Positions 1 to 6,040 of a stretch of DNA of 6,040 nt are shown here, in pieces. Position 1 is the stretch's first letter, and each line of letters opens with the position of its first letter. A program made the translations under genes and the position numbers. The notes beneath the pieces were generated by a model that did not search any database, was not told the DNA's origin, and saw only the letters and a program-made list of their open reading frames with translations. Source of the DNA: Candidatus Aquidulcis frankliniae (GTDB taxonomy: Bacteria > Chloroflexota > Limnocylindria > Limnocylindrales > Limnocylindraceae); the NCBI GenBank assembly GCA_009925905.1, contig RFPZ01000067.1:1-6040 (forward strand), in the 5' to 3' direction.

Positions 1-39
1 GAGCCAAAGGCCAACGAGGTTGGCGAGGATCTCCCATGA
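1..39 (+). CDS. nuoJ: 3' end of probable nuoJ (complex I subunit J), partial
   Basis: The frame open from base 1 reads EPKANEVGEDLP and stops at TGA 37-39, overlapping the nuoK start codon as ATGA. Only 12 residues are visible, a polar, acidic tail with no diagnostic motif. The identification rests on position: nuoJ directly precedes nuoK in canonical complex I operons, and the same ATGA overlap recurs at two other junctions here. A polar C-terminal tail after the last membrane helix is plausible for NuoJ, but the sequence alone does not prove it. Confidence 0.6.
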   Translation, partial: EPKANEVGEDLP

Positions 40-356
40 GCCAAATCGCTGGACACCTTGAGCCATACCTTGTTTTGTCAGGGATGCTTTTTGCCATCGG
101 GTCATTCGGCTTCCTGGCGCGCCGCAACGCAATCAGCATGTTGATGAGCATTGAGTTGATGCTGAACGCCGTGAACCTCGCAGCACTCGCGCTCGGCGCA
201 TTCATTCCGTCACTTGCGGGACAGGGTGCGGCCTTTGCGCTCCTGATCATTGCCGTGGCGGCGGCAGAGGCCACCGTTGGCTTGGCGATTGTGATCGCCA
301 TCTTCCGAAACAGGAAGACGCCGCTAGTCGACGAGTACGACACGATGAGGCAGTAG
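36..356 (+). CDS. nuoK: NADH-quinone oxidoreductase subunit K (NuoK)
   Basis: Small membrane subunit of complex I, homologous to MrpC and mitochondrial ND4L, lying in the membrane arm between the quinone end and the antiporter-like subunits. The 106 residues are close to the usual length of about 100. Three hydrophobic helices are visible at roughly residues 10-28, 33-56 and 65-90, ending in a short charged tail (RNRKTPLVDEYDTMRQ). The two buried glutamates needed for proton transfer are present: E40 in MSIELMLNAVNL and E78 in AVAAAEATVGLAI, matching E36 and E72 of E. coli. The start overlaps the upstream stop as ATGA and has GAGG (25-28) seven bases ahead, so it is well supported. nuoL begins 3 bp after the stop. 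The gene appears intact. Confidence 0.97.
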   Translation: MSQIAGHLEPYLVLSGMLFAIGSFGFLARRNAISMLMSIELMLNAVNLAALALGAFIPSLAGQGAAFALLIIAVAAAEATVGLAIVIAIFRNRKTPLVDEYDTMRQ

Positions 357-359
357 GCG

Positions 360-2309
360 ATGTTCACTGCAGAGACCGTGGTCGAGGTAGGCGCACTTCC
401 GAGCTACGCCCCACTCTTGCTACTCCTCCCACTGATGGGCTTCGCCTTCACAGCTGCAATTGGTCGCCGCCTGGGCAAGCTGGCTCACCTGGTCCCACTC
501 GGGGCGATCATCGCCACCTGGGCGCTGGCCATGAGCCTCGCGATCCCCGCCCTTACGGGGGGCCTCGGTGAGGCCGGCGCGTCAATGCCCCTCTTCACCT
601 GGATCGCCTCGGGCGACCTGAGCTTCGGGCTCGGGCTGCACGTTGACGCCCTCACGGGAGCCCTTCTGCTGGTGGTGACCACGGTTGGCGCCCTGGTGCA
701 CCTCTACAGCGTCGGCTACATGAGCCACGACGACAGCTACTGGCGCTTCTTCGCCTACCTGAACCTCTTCATGTTCTCGATGCTCCTGCTCGTGCTCGCC
801 GATAACCTCCTCGTCGTCTTCGCCGCTTGGGAATTGGTCGGCCTCTCCTCCTATCTACTGATCGGCTTCTGGTACACGAAGACCGCACCGGGCCTGGCCG
901 CCAAGAAGGCCTTCATAACGAACCGCGTCGGTGATGTCGGTTTCGCCCTCGGTCTGATGGGCCTCGTCGTGGTCTTCGGTTCGCTCGACATTCATACGGT
1001 GCTGGCTGGCGTTGAGGCCGGCGCCCTCGTTGGCCCTGCAGCTACCGTCATCGCTCTGCTCATCTTCTGTGGCGCCGTCGGCAAGTCGGCGCAGTTCCCC
1101 CTCCACGTCTGGCTTCCAGACGCCATGGAAGGCCCAACCCCAGTGAGCGCACTGATCCACGCGGCAACCATGGTGAACGCGGGTGTCTATCTCGTCGCGC
1201 GCATGAGCCCACTCTTCGCCGCGAGCCACGACGCCATGCTTATCGTTGCGGCAATCGGCATTTTCACCGCAATCTTCGCCGCATCAATTGCCTTCACGCA
1301 GACTGACATCAAGCGAGTCCTCGCCTTTTCAACGTTGTCGCAGCTCGGCTACATGTTTGCCGCCCTCGGTGTTGGCGCATGGATCCCCGCAATTTTCCAC
1401 CTCATCACACATGGCTTCTTCAAAGGCCTCCTCTTCCTCGGCTCAGGCTCGGTCATTCACGCGGTGAGCGGCGAGCAAGAGATGACCAAGATGGGCGGAC
1501 TCTGGCGCAAGATTCCAATTACGTACGCCACAATGTTGATCGGCACCGTCGCCATCGCCGGACTTCCACCACTCGCCGGCTTCTTCTCCAAAGACGAGAT
1601 CCTCGGCGAGGCATTTAAGTTTGGCTACGTCTGGGTCTGGATCGTTGGCATGGTGGTTGCTGCAATGACTGCCTTCTATATGTTCCGACTGATGGGACTC
1701 ACCTTCTGGGGGAAGAGCCGCGTGCACAATGAATCGCATGTGCACGAATCACCGTGGACGATGACGTTGCCGCTCATCATTCTCGCCGTGCCGTCAATTG
1801 CGATCGGCGCTGCGCTCGGCTTCCCATTTGCTGACGGAGTTCTGGTGCACGCACTTGAGCCGATCTTCCACCCAGCGAGTGAGATGCTGGGTCACGAACA
1901 TGAGGCGTGGACACTCTTCGGAATTGATGGACTTCTCATGCTCGCAAGCGTCACCGTTGCCTCCATCGGCACCGTTGTTGGCGTGCGACTCTTCCGCAGC
2001 GACAACAATGAGTTCCTCGGCCGGGTGACAAAGCGGCTCCAGCCGCTCTACGACGGGAGTCGAAACCGCTGGTACTTTGACGATCTCAATGATCTCGTCT
2101 TCGTGCGCTTTGGTCGGAAGTTTGCCAATGCACTCTGGTGGTTTGATCGCCGCGTTGTCGACGGCACGGTGAACGGTGTCGCCTCGCTTACTTCGAGCGG
2201 TGGCCGGGGCCTGCGACAAATCCAAACCGGTCGCGTGCAGAACTATGCGCTCGGTATTGCCTTCGGCCTCGTTGCCATCGCAGCGGCGTACTTGGTGATC
2301 GCAGGATGA
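360..2309 (+). CDS. nuoL: NADH-quinone oxidoreductase subunit L (NuoL)
   Basis: Distal antiporter-like subunit of complex I (ND5 homologue), which pumps protons at the tip of the membrane arm. Its 649 residues fit the family. The key charged residues are all present: E158 in AAWELVGLSSYLLIGFWY, K242 in GKSAQFPLHVWLPDAMEGPTPVSALIHAATMV, K355 in HGFFKGLLFLGSGSVIH and K411 in AGFFSKDEILGEA. They correspond to E144, K229, K342 and K399 of E. coli at a constant offset of 12-14. TDIKRVLAFSTLSQLGYM (K318) marks the broken-helix region. The C-terminus has the NuoL-specific long amphipathic lateral helix (about residues 570-625, beginning near NRWYFDDLNDLVF) and a final anchor helix after QTGRVQNYALG. 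GAGG at 347-350 lies nine bases before the ATG. The stop overlaps the nuoM start as ATGA. Confidence 0.98.
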   Translation: MFTAETVVEVGALPSYAPLLLLLPLMGFAFTAAIGRRLGKLAHLVPLGAIIATWALAMSLAIPALTGGLGEAGASMPLFTWIASGDLSFGLGLHVDALTGALLLVVTTVGALVHLYSVGYMSHDDSYWRFFAYLNLFMFSMLLLVLADNLLVVFAAWELVGLSSYLLIGFWYTKTAPGLAAKKAFITNRVGDVGFALGLMGLVVVFGSLDIHTVLAGVEAGALVGPAATVIALLIFCGAVGKSAQFPLHVWLPDAMEGPTPVSALIHAATMVNAGVYLVARMSPLFAASHDAMLIVAAIGIFTAIFAASIAFTQTDIKRVLAFSTLSQLGYMFAALGVGAWIPAIFHLITHGFFKGLLFLGSGSVIHAVSGEQEMTKMGGLWRKIPITYATMLIGTVAIAGLPPLAGFFSKDEILGEAFKFGYVWVWIVGMVVAAMTAFYMFRLMGLTFWGKSRVHNESHVHESPWTMTLPLIILAVPSIAIGAALGFPFADGVLVHALEPIFHPASEMLGHEHEAWTLFGIDGLLMLASVTVASIGTVVGVRLFRSDNNEFLGRVTKRLQPLYDGSRNRWYFDDLNDLVFVRFGRKFANALWWFDRRVVDGTVNGVASLTSSGGRGLRQIQTGRVQNYALGIAFGLVAIAAAYLVIAG

Positions 2310-3817
2310 GTGATATGCCGATCCTCTCGCTGATAATCTTCCTGCCACTTCTTGGTGCGCTTGGAGTTGCGTTCCTCCCATCGTCGCGACCAAGCTTGAT
2401 CCGCTTTGCCGCACTTGGTGTCTCACTGATCACCTTTGCGCTGAGCCTTGGCATGCTGCTCGGCATCCGCGCCCAGAGTGGCGAATTCGCCTTTAGTGAA
2501 CAGCTCTCGTGGATTCCGTCATTCGGCATCACGTACCACCTTGGTGTCGATGGGCTCTCCGGAGCACTTGTCGTGTTGACCACGTTGCTCAGCTGGATTT
2601 GCATCCTGGCGAGCTTCGGGCCAATTCAGACGCGCGTGAAGGAGTACTTCATCAGCTTCCTGATTCTCGAGACGGGAATGCTCGGCGTCTTCCTTTCGCT
2701 CGACCTCTTCCTCTTCTACATCTTCTGGGAGGTCGTGCTCGTTCCGATGTATCTGATCATTGGTATCTGGGGCGGCGCCGATCGCATCTACGCCACGATC
2801 AAGTTCGTGCTCTATACGCTCGTTGGATCACTCCTCATGCTCGTGGCCATCCTCGCGACCGCATTCAGCCATCAGGCTGTCACCGGCTCATGGACGGGGG
2901 CGTTTGACCTGCTGGCGCTTCGGGGCACGATTACCGACCCAACACTGCAGATCCTTGGATTTGCCGCCTTCGCGCTCGCCTTCGCCATCAAGGTGCCGAT
3001 GTTCCCGTTCCATACCTGGCTCCCAGACGCGCACGTCCAAGCGCCTACCGCTGGCTCCGTGATCCTCGCCGGCGTGCTGTTGAAGCTCGGCGGCTACGGG
3101 TTCATTCGCTTTGCGATCCCACTCTTCCCCGATGGTGCGCATCTCTTCGCGCCGCTCATGATCGCCCTCTCCGTGATCGCCATCATCTACGGCGCGCTCG
3201 TAGCGATCGTGCAGACTGACCTCAAGAAGCTGATCGCGTACAGCTCTGTGAGCCACATGGGCTTCGTGACGCTCGGCATCTTCACCTTCAATCAGCAAGG
3301 CGTTGATGGCGCGATCTTGCAAATGCTCAATCACGGCCTCATTACGAGCGGACTCTTCCTACTTGTTGGTATCGGCTACGAGCGCACACACGATCGCGAG
3401 ATTGCCAAGATGGGGGGCTGGGCGGTGCGCACGCCAGTGTATGCCGCGCTCTTCGGTTTCTTCCTCTTCGCTTCGGTCGGCTTGCCTGGCCTCTCTGGGT
3501 TTGCCGGCGAGTTCTTGGTCTTGCTCGGAGCATTTATTGACAATCCGATGGTCGCAGGCGCATCAACATTCGTCATGATCCTTGCCGCCGTGTACCTGCT
3601 CTACATGTACCAACGAGTCTTTACTGGCCCACTCTCGCCGTTCCTTAAGGGTCTCGGTTCGCACCTAACCGATGTCACGCCAACTGAAATCCTTACCCTT
3701 GCGCCACTCGCAGCAATGATTGTCGTCTTCGGCGTGATGCCAAGCATCTTGACGAGCTCTTTTGCACAGAGCGTTGAAACGTTCTTGATGTCGGCAATTA
3801 GCGTGGTGGGGCAATGA
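2306..3817 (+). CDS. nuoM: NADH-quinone oxidoreductase subunit M (NuoM)
   Basis: Middle antiporter-like proton-pumping subunit of complex I (ND4 homologue). Its 503 residues match the usual length of about 500, and it is hydrophobic throughout, as expected for about 14 membrane helices. Diagnostic residues are E142 in FWEVVLVPMYLIIGIWG, K229 in AIKVPMFPFHTWLPDAHVQAPTAGSVILAG, K260 in LLKLGGYGFIRF, K307/K308 in TDLKKLIAYSSVSHMGF, and E402 in SGFAGEFLVLLGAF. That terminal glutamate replaces the lysine of NuoL and NuoN and is the NuoM hallmark. The start at 2306 overlaps the nuoL stop and has GGTGA (2294-2298) seven bases upstream. A second in-frame ATG at 2315 (MPILSLIIF) is also preceded by an AGGATGAG purine run, so either start could be used, a three-residue difference. 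Confidence 0.98.
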   Translation: MSDMPILSLIIFLPLLGALGVAFLPSSRPSLIRFAALGVSLITFALSLGMLLGIRAQSGEFAFSEQLSWIPSFGITYHLGVDGLSGALVVLTTLLSWICILASFGPIQTRVKEYFISFLILETGMLGVFLSLDLFLFYIFWEVVLVPMYLIIGIWGGADRIYATIKFVLYTLVGSLLMLVAILATAFSHQAVTGSWTGAFDLLALRGTITDPTLQILGFAAFALAFAIKVPMFPFHTWLPDAHVQAPTAGSVILAGVLLKLGGYGFIRFAIPLFPDGAHLFAPLMIALSVIAIIYGALVAIVQTDLKKLIAYSSVSHMGFVTLGIFTFNQQGVDGAILQMLNHGLITSGLFLLVGIGYERTHDREIAKMGGWAVRTPVYAALFGFFLFASVGLPGLSGFAGEFLVLLGAFIDNPMVAGASTFVMILAAVYLLYMYQRVFTGPLSPFLKGLGSHLTDVTPTEILTLAPLAAMIVVFGVMPSILTSSFAQSVETFLMSAISVVGQ

Positions 3818-5253
3818 ACAACGATCTACTCACTCTGGCCCCGCTGATCACGATCGTTTTCGGTGCGATCGCTGTGCTGGTGAGCGACATGGTCACGCCG
3901 AACCGCAATCACGCCCCAATCGCAGTGGCGCTCGCCGCACTTGGCGCAACGGCGGCACTGCTCATCAACCAGGGTGGGAGCACGGCCAGCGCACTTGGTG
4001 GTAGTTATGTGGCGGGACCATTCGTCGCATTCGTTGGCCTGCTCGGAATCTCGATCGTGGCGATCACGCTCCTGATTGCCCCGGCATACCTTGCGGCGCG
4101 CAGGTATCCAACCGCTGAGCTCGCTGCAACGCTCCTCTTCGCCCTTGCAGGAGCAATCCTTCTCGGTGCTGCAACCGACCTCGTCACACTCTTCGTTGGC
4201 CTTGAGCTCATGGTTATTCCTGGTTACGTCCTTGCGGGATACGCGAAGCGCGATCCGCTCAGCACTGAGGGTGCCGTCAAGTACTTTCTGCTCGGTAGCT
4301 TCTCGAGCGCCATTCTGCTCTTTGGCATCGTGGTCTTGTGGGGAGTTGCAGGCACCGCCTCACTGAGCGGTATTGCAATAGCGCTCTCTTCTGGCGCAGC
4401 AAATGCAGGGCTCGCGGTTGCACTCGCGCTGATTACGACAGGCTCTGCATTCAAGATTGCGGCGGTACCGTTCCACTACTGGACGCCAGATGCCTACCAG
4501 GGTTCGCCAACGCCAATCACCGGATACCTTTCGGTGGGTCCGAAGGTTGGTGCCTTCGTACTTCTGATCAAGTTGTTTGTGATTGCCCTCGCACCGCTGG
4601 CCGCACTCTGGATTCCCGTGCTGGTGGTGTTGGCGGCGGCGACGATGACGCTCGGAAACTTGGTGGCACTCACCCAGAGCAACGTGAAGCGCATGCTCGC
4701 CTATTCGTCGATTGCACATACGGGCTACCTAATGGTCGGCATCGTGGCCGCCGGTGCAGGAGAGGTAGCGGGAATCGCGGGCATTCTCTTCTATGCGGCG
4801 GCCTACGCGTTCATGAACCTCGGTGCATTTGCCTTCCTCACCGCGCTCCAGGGCCGACCTGGCGCTACCACGCAGCTCTCCGATCTCGCGGGGCTTGGTC
4901 GCAAGCATCCGCGGATGGCGATCCTTGCGGTGATCTTCCTGCTGAGCCTAACCGGCATTCCGCCGACGGCCGGCTTCTTTGCCAAGACCTACGTGATCCT
5001 GGCCGCTGTGCAGGCGGGTGGGCCAGCCACGATCCTCGCCGTGATCGCAGTCCTCAACGCTGCCATTGCCGCCTTCTACTACCTGCGCGTCATCGTCTAC
5101 CTCTTCATGCGTGATCCAGCGGAACCAGCCGTTCAGGTGGCTGAGGGGCCCATGCTGCGCGCCGGCCTGTTGATTGCCGCCATCGGCACGGTGGCACTTG
5201 GTCTCGCCCCAACACCAATCATCGAGGCGGTCGTTCAGGCTCTCGCCAAGTAA
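3814..5253 (+). CDS. nuoN: NADH-quinone oxidoreductase subunit N (NuoN)
   Basis: Third antiporter-like subunit of complex I (ND2 homologue) and the last gene of the canonical nuo order. Its 479 residues compare with 485 in E. coli. The conserved membrane residues are E131 in VGLELMVIPGYVLAGY, K214 in SAFKIAAVPFHYWTPDAYQGSPTPITGYLS, K244 in SVGPKVGAFVLLIKL, K292 in TQSNVKRMLAYSSIAHTGY and K391 in GFFAKTYVILAA. These align with E133, K217, K247, K295 and K395 of E. coli. The start overlaps the nuoM stop as ATGA. The only SD-like sequence is GGTG at 3805-3808, so translational coupling to nuoM is likely. The stop (TAA 5251-5253) is followed by a hairpin and the only sizeable intergenic gap in the window, consistent with the operon ending here. 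Confidence 0.98.
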   Translation: MNNDLLTLAPLITIVFGAIAVLVSDMVTPNRNHAPIAVALAALGATAALLINQGGSTASALGGSYVAGPFVAFVGLLGISIVAITLLIAPAYLAARRYPTAELAATLLFALAGAILLGAATDLVTLFVGLELMVIPGYVLAGYAKRDPLSTEGAVKYFLLGSFSSAILLFGIVVLWGVAGTASLSGIAIALSSGAANAGLAVALALITTGSAFKIAAVPFHYWTPDAYQGSPTPITGYLSVGPKVGAFVLLIKLFVIALAPLAALWIPVLVVLAAATMTLGNLVALTQSNVKRMLAYSSIAHTGYLMVGIVAAGAGEVAGIAGILFYAAAYAFMNLGAFAFLTALQGRPGATTQLSDLAGLGRKHPRMAILAVIFLLSLTGIPPTAGFFAKTYVILAAVQAGGPATILAVIAVLNAAIAAFYYLRVIVYLFMRDPAEPAVQVAEGPMLRAGLLIAAIGTVALGLAPTPIIEAVVQALAK

Positions 5254-5258
5254 CCGCT

Positions 5259-5274
5259 ACCCCTACACAGGGGT
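5259..5274 (+). terminator. Hairpin after nuoN, candidate terminator
   Basis: A perfect 6-bp stem, ACCCCT (5259-5264) with AGGGGT (5269-5274), encloses the loop ACAC and begins five bases after the nuoN stop. Its position fits the end of the nuo transcript. No T-run follows (the next bases are GTAACAATCAAG), so it is not a classical intrinsic terminator. It could be a U-tract-less terminator, a 3'-end stabilising structure or a protein-binding dyad. An alternative 5-bp stem (TACAC 5264-5268 with GTGTA 5273-5277) overlaps it. Confidence 0.4.
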
Positions 5275-5316
5275 GTAACAATCAAGCTTCCTGCATGACC
5301 ATCTCCCTATCGCATC

Positions 5317-5342
5317 AGCGGGAATTCATATAAACTTCTGCT
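5317..5342. promoter_or_regulatory. Imperfect inverted repeat over the -10 box, candidate operator
   Basis: The left half AGCGGGAATTCAT (5317-5329) and the right half ATAAACTTCTGCT (5330-5342) are inverted repeats matching at 9 of 13 positions. The four mismatches are all transitions. The centre falls inside the candidate -10 box. ArsR/SmtB-family repressors typically bind A/T-rich imperfect inverted repeats of about this size overlapping the promoter, often their own, so autoregulation by the downstream gene product is a reasonable guess. The match is moderate and could arise by chance in 90 bp. Confidence 0.35.
5329..5336 (+). promoter_or_regulatory. Candidate -10 box of the ArsR-family gene, possibly leaderless
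   Basis: The A/T-rich TATAAACT holds TATAAA (5329-5334, five of six to the bacterial -10 consensus) and TAAACT (5331-5336, fitting TANNNT). It ends 9-11 bases before the regulator's ATG at 5346, so transcription would start at or within a few bases of the start codon. No purine-rich Shine-Dalgarno sequence lies in the bases before the ATG (ACTTCTGCTTCT). No good -35 stands at 16-18 bp spacing; the best TTGACA-like hexamer, ATGACC at 5295-5300, is too far upstream at 28 bp. A -10 box at this distance from an ATG without an SD is the usual picture for leaderless mRNAs in Actinobacteria and Deinococcus-type lineages. Confidence 0.5.
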
Positions 5343-5345
5343 TCT

Positions 5346-5774
5346 ATGAGCGCACAGCAGGTCTCCGCGTTGCCAGCCGCCACGGGCGCCGCCGTCTCCC
5401 GCCTCGCGGGGGAGCGTGACGTCATTGAGGCAGCCCGACGCGTGCACCGTGCCCTTGGCGATACCAATCGCCTCGAGGTGGTGCGCCGCCTCGCAGCTGG
5501 CCCTGCCACCGTCTCCGAACTCATTGAATTCACCGGCCTCTCCCAGCCGCTCGTCTCGTGGCACCTGCGCCGCCTGCGCGCTGCCGGACTCGTCACCACC
5601 GAGCGCTCCGGTCGCGAATCGATCTGCACGCTCCGCACCGCCACCATCGCCGAAGGGCACGCGCTGATGCTCTCCGCCCTTGGCATCGCCGATCCCGCCG
5701 CCTGGATCGCCCCGACCGCAGCGCTCCCAAATGCAACTCCGCTCGTTGACGCTGTTCGCGGCGAAGAGGCGTAA
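5346..5774 (+). CDS. ArsR-family winged helix-turn-helix transcriptional regulator
   Basis: A 142-residue cytoplasmic DNA-binding protein. An Ala-rich N-terminal arm (1-25) leads to an ArsR-type winged helix: RRVHRALGDTNRLEVVRRLAAG (31-52), the helix-turn-helix at about 55-80 (TVSELIEFTGLSQPLVSWHLRRLRAAG, recognition helix near SQPLVSWHL), and a beta-wing at about 82-97 (LVTTERSGRESICTL). LGDxxRLxVVRxL and SQPxVSxHLxxLxxAGLV are family hallmarks. The metal-binding ELCVCDL of classical ArsR is replaced by ELIEFTG, and the only cysteine is C94 in the wing, so arsenite sensing through that site is not supported. The C-terminal 40 residues (103-142) are Ala/Pro-rich and not recognised. ATG 5346 is the first possible start, since an in-frame TAA lies at 5331-5333. 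The ligand is unknown. The gene is probably co-transcribed with the CDP-alcohol phosphatidyltransferase gene two bases downstream. Confidence 0.9.
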   Translation: MSAQQVSALPAATGAAVSRLAGERDVIEAARRVHRALGDTNRLEVVRRLAAGPATVSELIEFTGLSQPLVSWHLRRLRAAGLVTTERSGRESICTLRTATIAEGHALMLSALGIADPAAWIAPTAALPNATPLVDAVRGEEA

Positions 5775-5776
5775 CC

Positions 5777-6040
5777 ATGGCTAAGCGCATTGCCACCAAG
5801 AAGACCAGCGCCAAGCGCGTGACGCAGGGGAGCCTCCTCACCACCAGCGAACGCACCAAGATCAAGCGCATCGGTGAACCGATCGCGCTGATGCTCGGGC
5901 GAATTGGTTTCTCGCCCGACGCACTCACCCTTGTTGGGTTCGGCATTGTCCTCATTGCGACCGCGCAGGTTGCCCTTGGCAACTGGGCGATCGCTGCAGG
6001 CATTCTTATCGCCGGCACACTCTTTGATGGCCTTGATGGC
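5777..6040 (+). CDS. CDP-alcohol phosphatidyltransferase family protein, N-terminal part (cut by window end)
   Basis: The frame stays open from ATG 5777 to the window end, giving 88 residues. After a basic N-terminus (10 Lys/Arg in the first 31 residues) comes RIGEPIALMLGRIGFSPDALTLVGFGIVLIA, the typical family entry: an amphipathic stretch, then G(F/L)SPDxLTLxG into the first membrane helix. A second hydrophobic helix (about 70-83) leads to FDGLDG (83-88). D84 and D87 are the first two aspartates of the catalytic, metal-binding signature DxxDGxxAR...GxxxDxxxD; the rest lies beyond the window. Such membrane enzymes transfer a phosphatidyl group from CDP-diacylglycerol to an alcohol. The sequence recalls actinobacterial phosphatidylinositol-phosphate synthases, but PgsA or another subfamily cannot be excluded. 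GAAGAGG (5763-5769) stands seven bases before the ATG, supporting this start. Confidence 0.88.
   Translation, partial: MAKRIATKKTSAKRVTQGSLLTTSERTKIKRIGEPIALMLGRIGFSPDALTLVGFGIVLIATAQVALGNWAIAAGILIAGTLFDGLDG

Noticed and set aside
1794..2426. 210-codon open frame on the - strand across the nuoL/nuoM junction
   Set aside because: It is antisense to two well-conserved genes, has no recognisable motif, and its composition follows the complementary codons.
4338..5114. 258-codon open frame on the + strand inside nuoN
   Set aside because: It lies entirely within nuoN in another frame. The translation is Arg/Cys/His-rich with no recognisable domain, typical of a shadow frame in GC-rich coding DNA.
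5295..5300. ATGACC as a -35 element for the regulator promoter
   Set aside because: It matches TTGACA at four of six positions but lies 28 bp from the TATAAA box, outside the usual 16-18 bp spacing.
5307..5686. Two overlapping - strand open frames (about 117 and 123 codons) opposite the regulator gene
   Set aside because: They overlap each other and the ArsR-type gene, show no motif, and would require transcription against the co-directional layout.
5346..5774. Classical arsenic-resistance regulator (arsR)
   Set aside because: The fold matches the family, but the ELCVCDL cysteines are absent and no arsenic-resistance gene is visible nearby, so no arsR symbol is given.
5593..6018. 141-codon open frame on the - strand opposite the regulator and phosphatidyltransferase genes
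   Set aside because: Both + strand genes here have clear family motifs. The antisense translation is Arg-rich and low in information.

Overview
The window is a compact, moderately GC-rich bacterial segment with every gene on the + strand. Most of it (1-5253) is the distal end of an operon for respiratory complex I (NADH:quinone oxidoreductase, Nuo/Nqo type). It runs from the last codons of a probable nuoJ through complete nuoK, nuoL, nuoM and nuoN, in the canonical order. All four complete subunits are intact, of normal length, and keep the charged membrane residues needed for proton translocation. Junctions are very tight: ATGA overlaps at nuoJ/nuoK, nuoL/nuoM and nuoM/nuoN, and a 3-bp gap at nuoK/nuoL.

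After nuoN there is a 92-bp intergenic stretch, the only one in the window. It holds a short GC-rich hairpin just past the nuoN stop, which may mark the operon end. It also holds a -10-like A/T box immediately upstream of the next gene. That gene, a small ArsR-type winged-helix regulator (5346-5774), has no Shine-Dalgarno sequence, so its mRNA may be leaderless. A 26-bp imperfect inverted repeat is centred on the -10 box and could be the regulator's own operator.

Two bases after the regulator's stop, and with a good ribosome binding site, begins a gene cut by the window end. It encodes the N-terminus of a CDP-alcohol phosphatidyltransferase, reading up to the first DxxDG of the family signature. 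Regulator and phospholipid enzyme look like a two-gene (or longer) operon separate from nuo.

Taxonomy is uncertain. The 14-subunit-style operon, the probable leaderless start and the resemblance of the last gene to actinobacterial phosphatidylinositol-phosphate synthase-like proteins suggest Actinomycetota, Chloroflexota or a related lineage. This is impression, not a search result. The nuo part is ordinary. The parts worth a second look are the intergenic regulatory region and the regulator/lipid-synthase pair. I see no mobile element, CRISPR array, tRNA or rRNA, and no clear evidence of an undescribed system.
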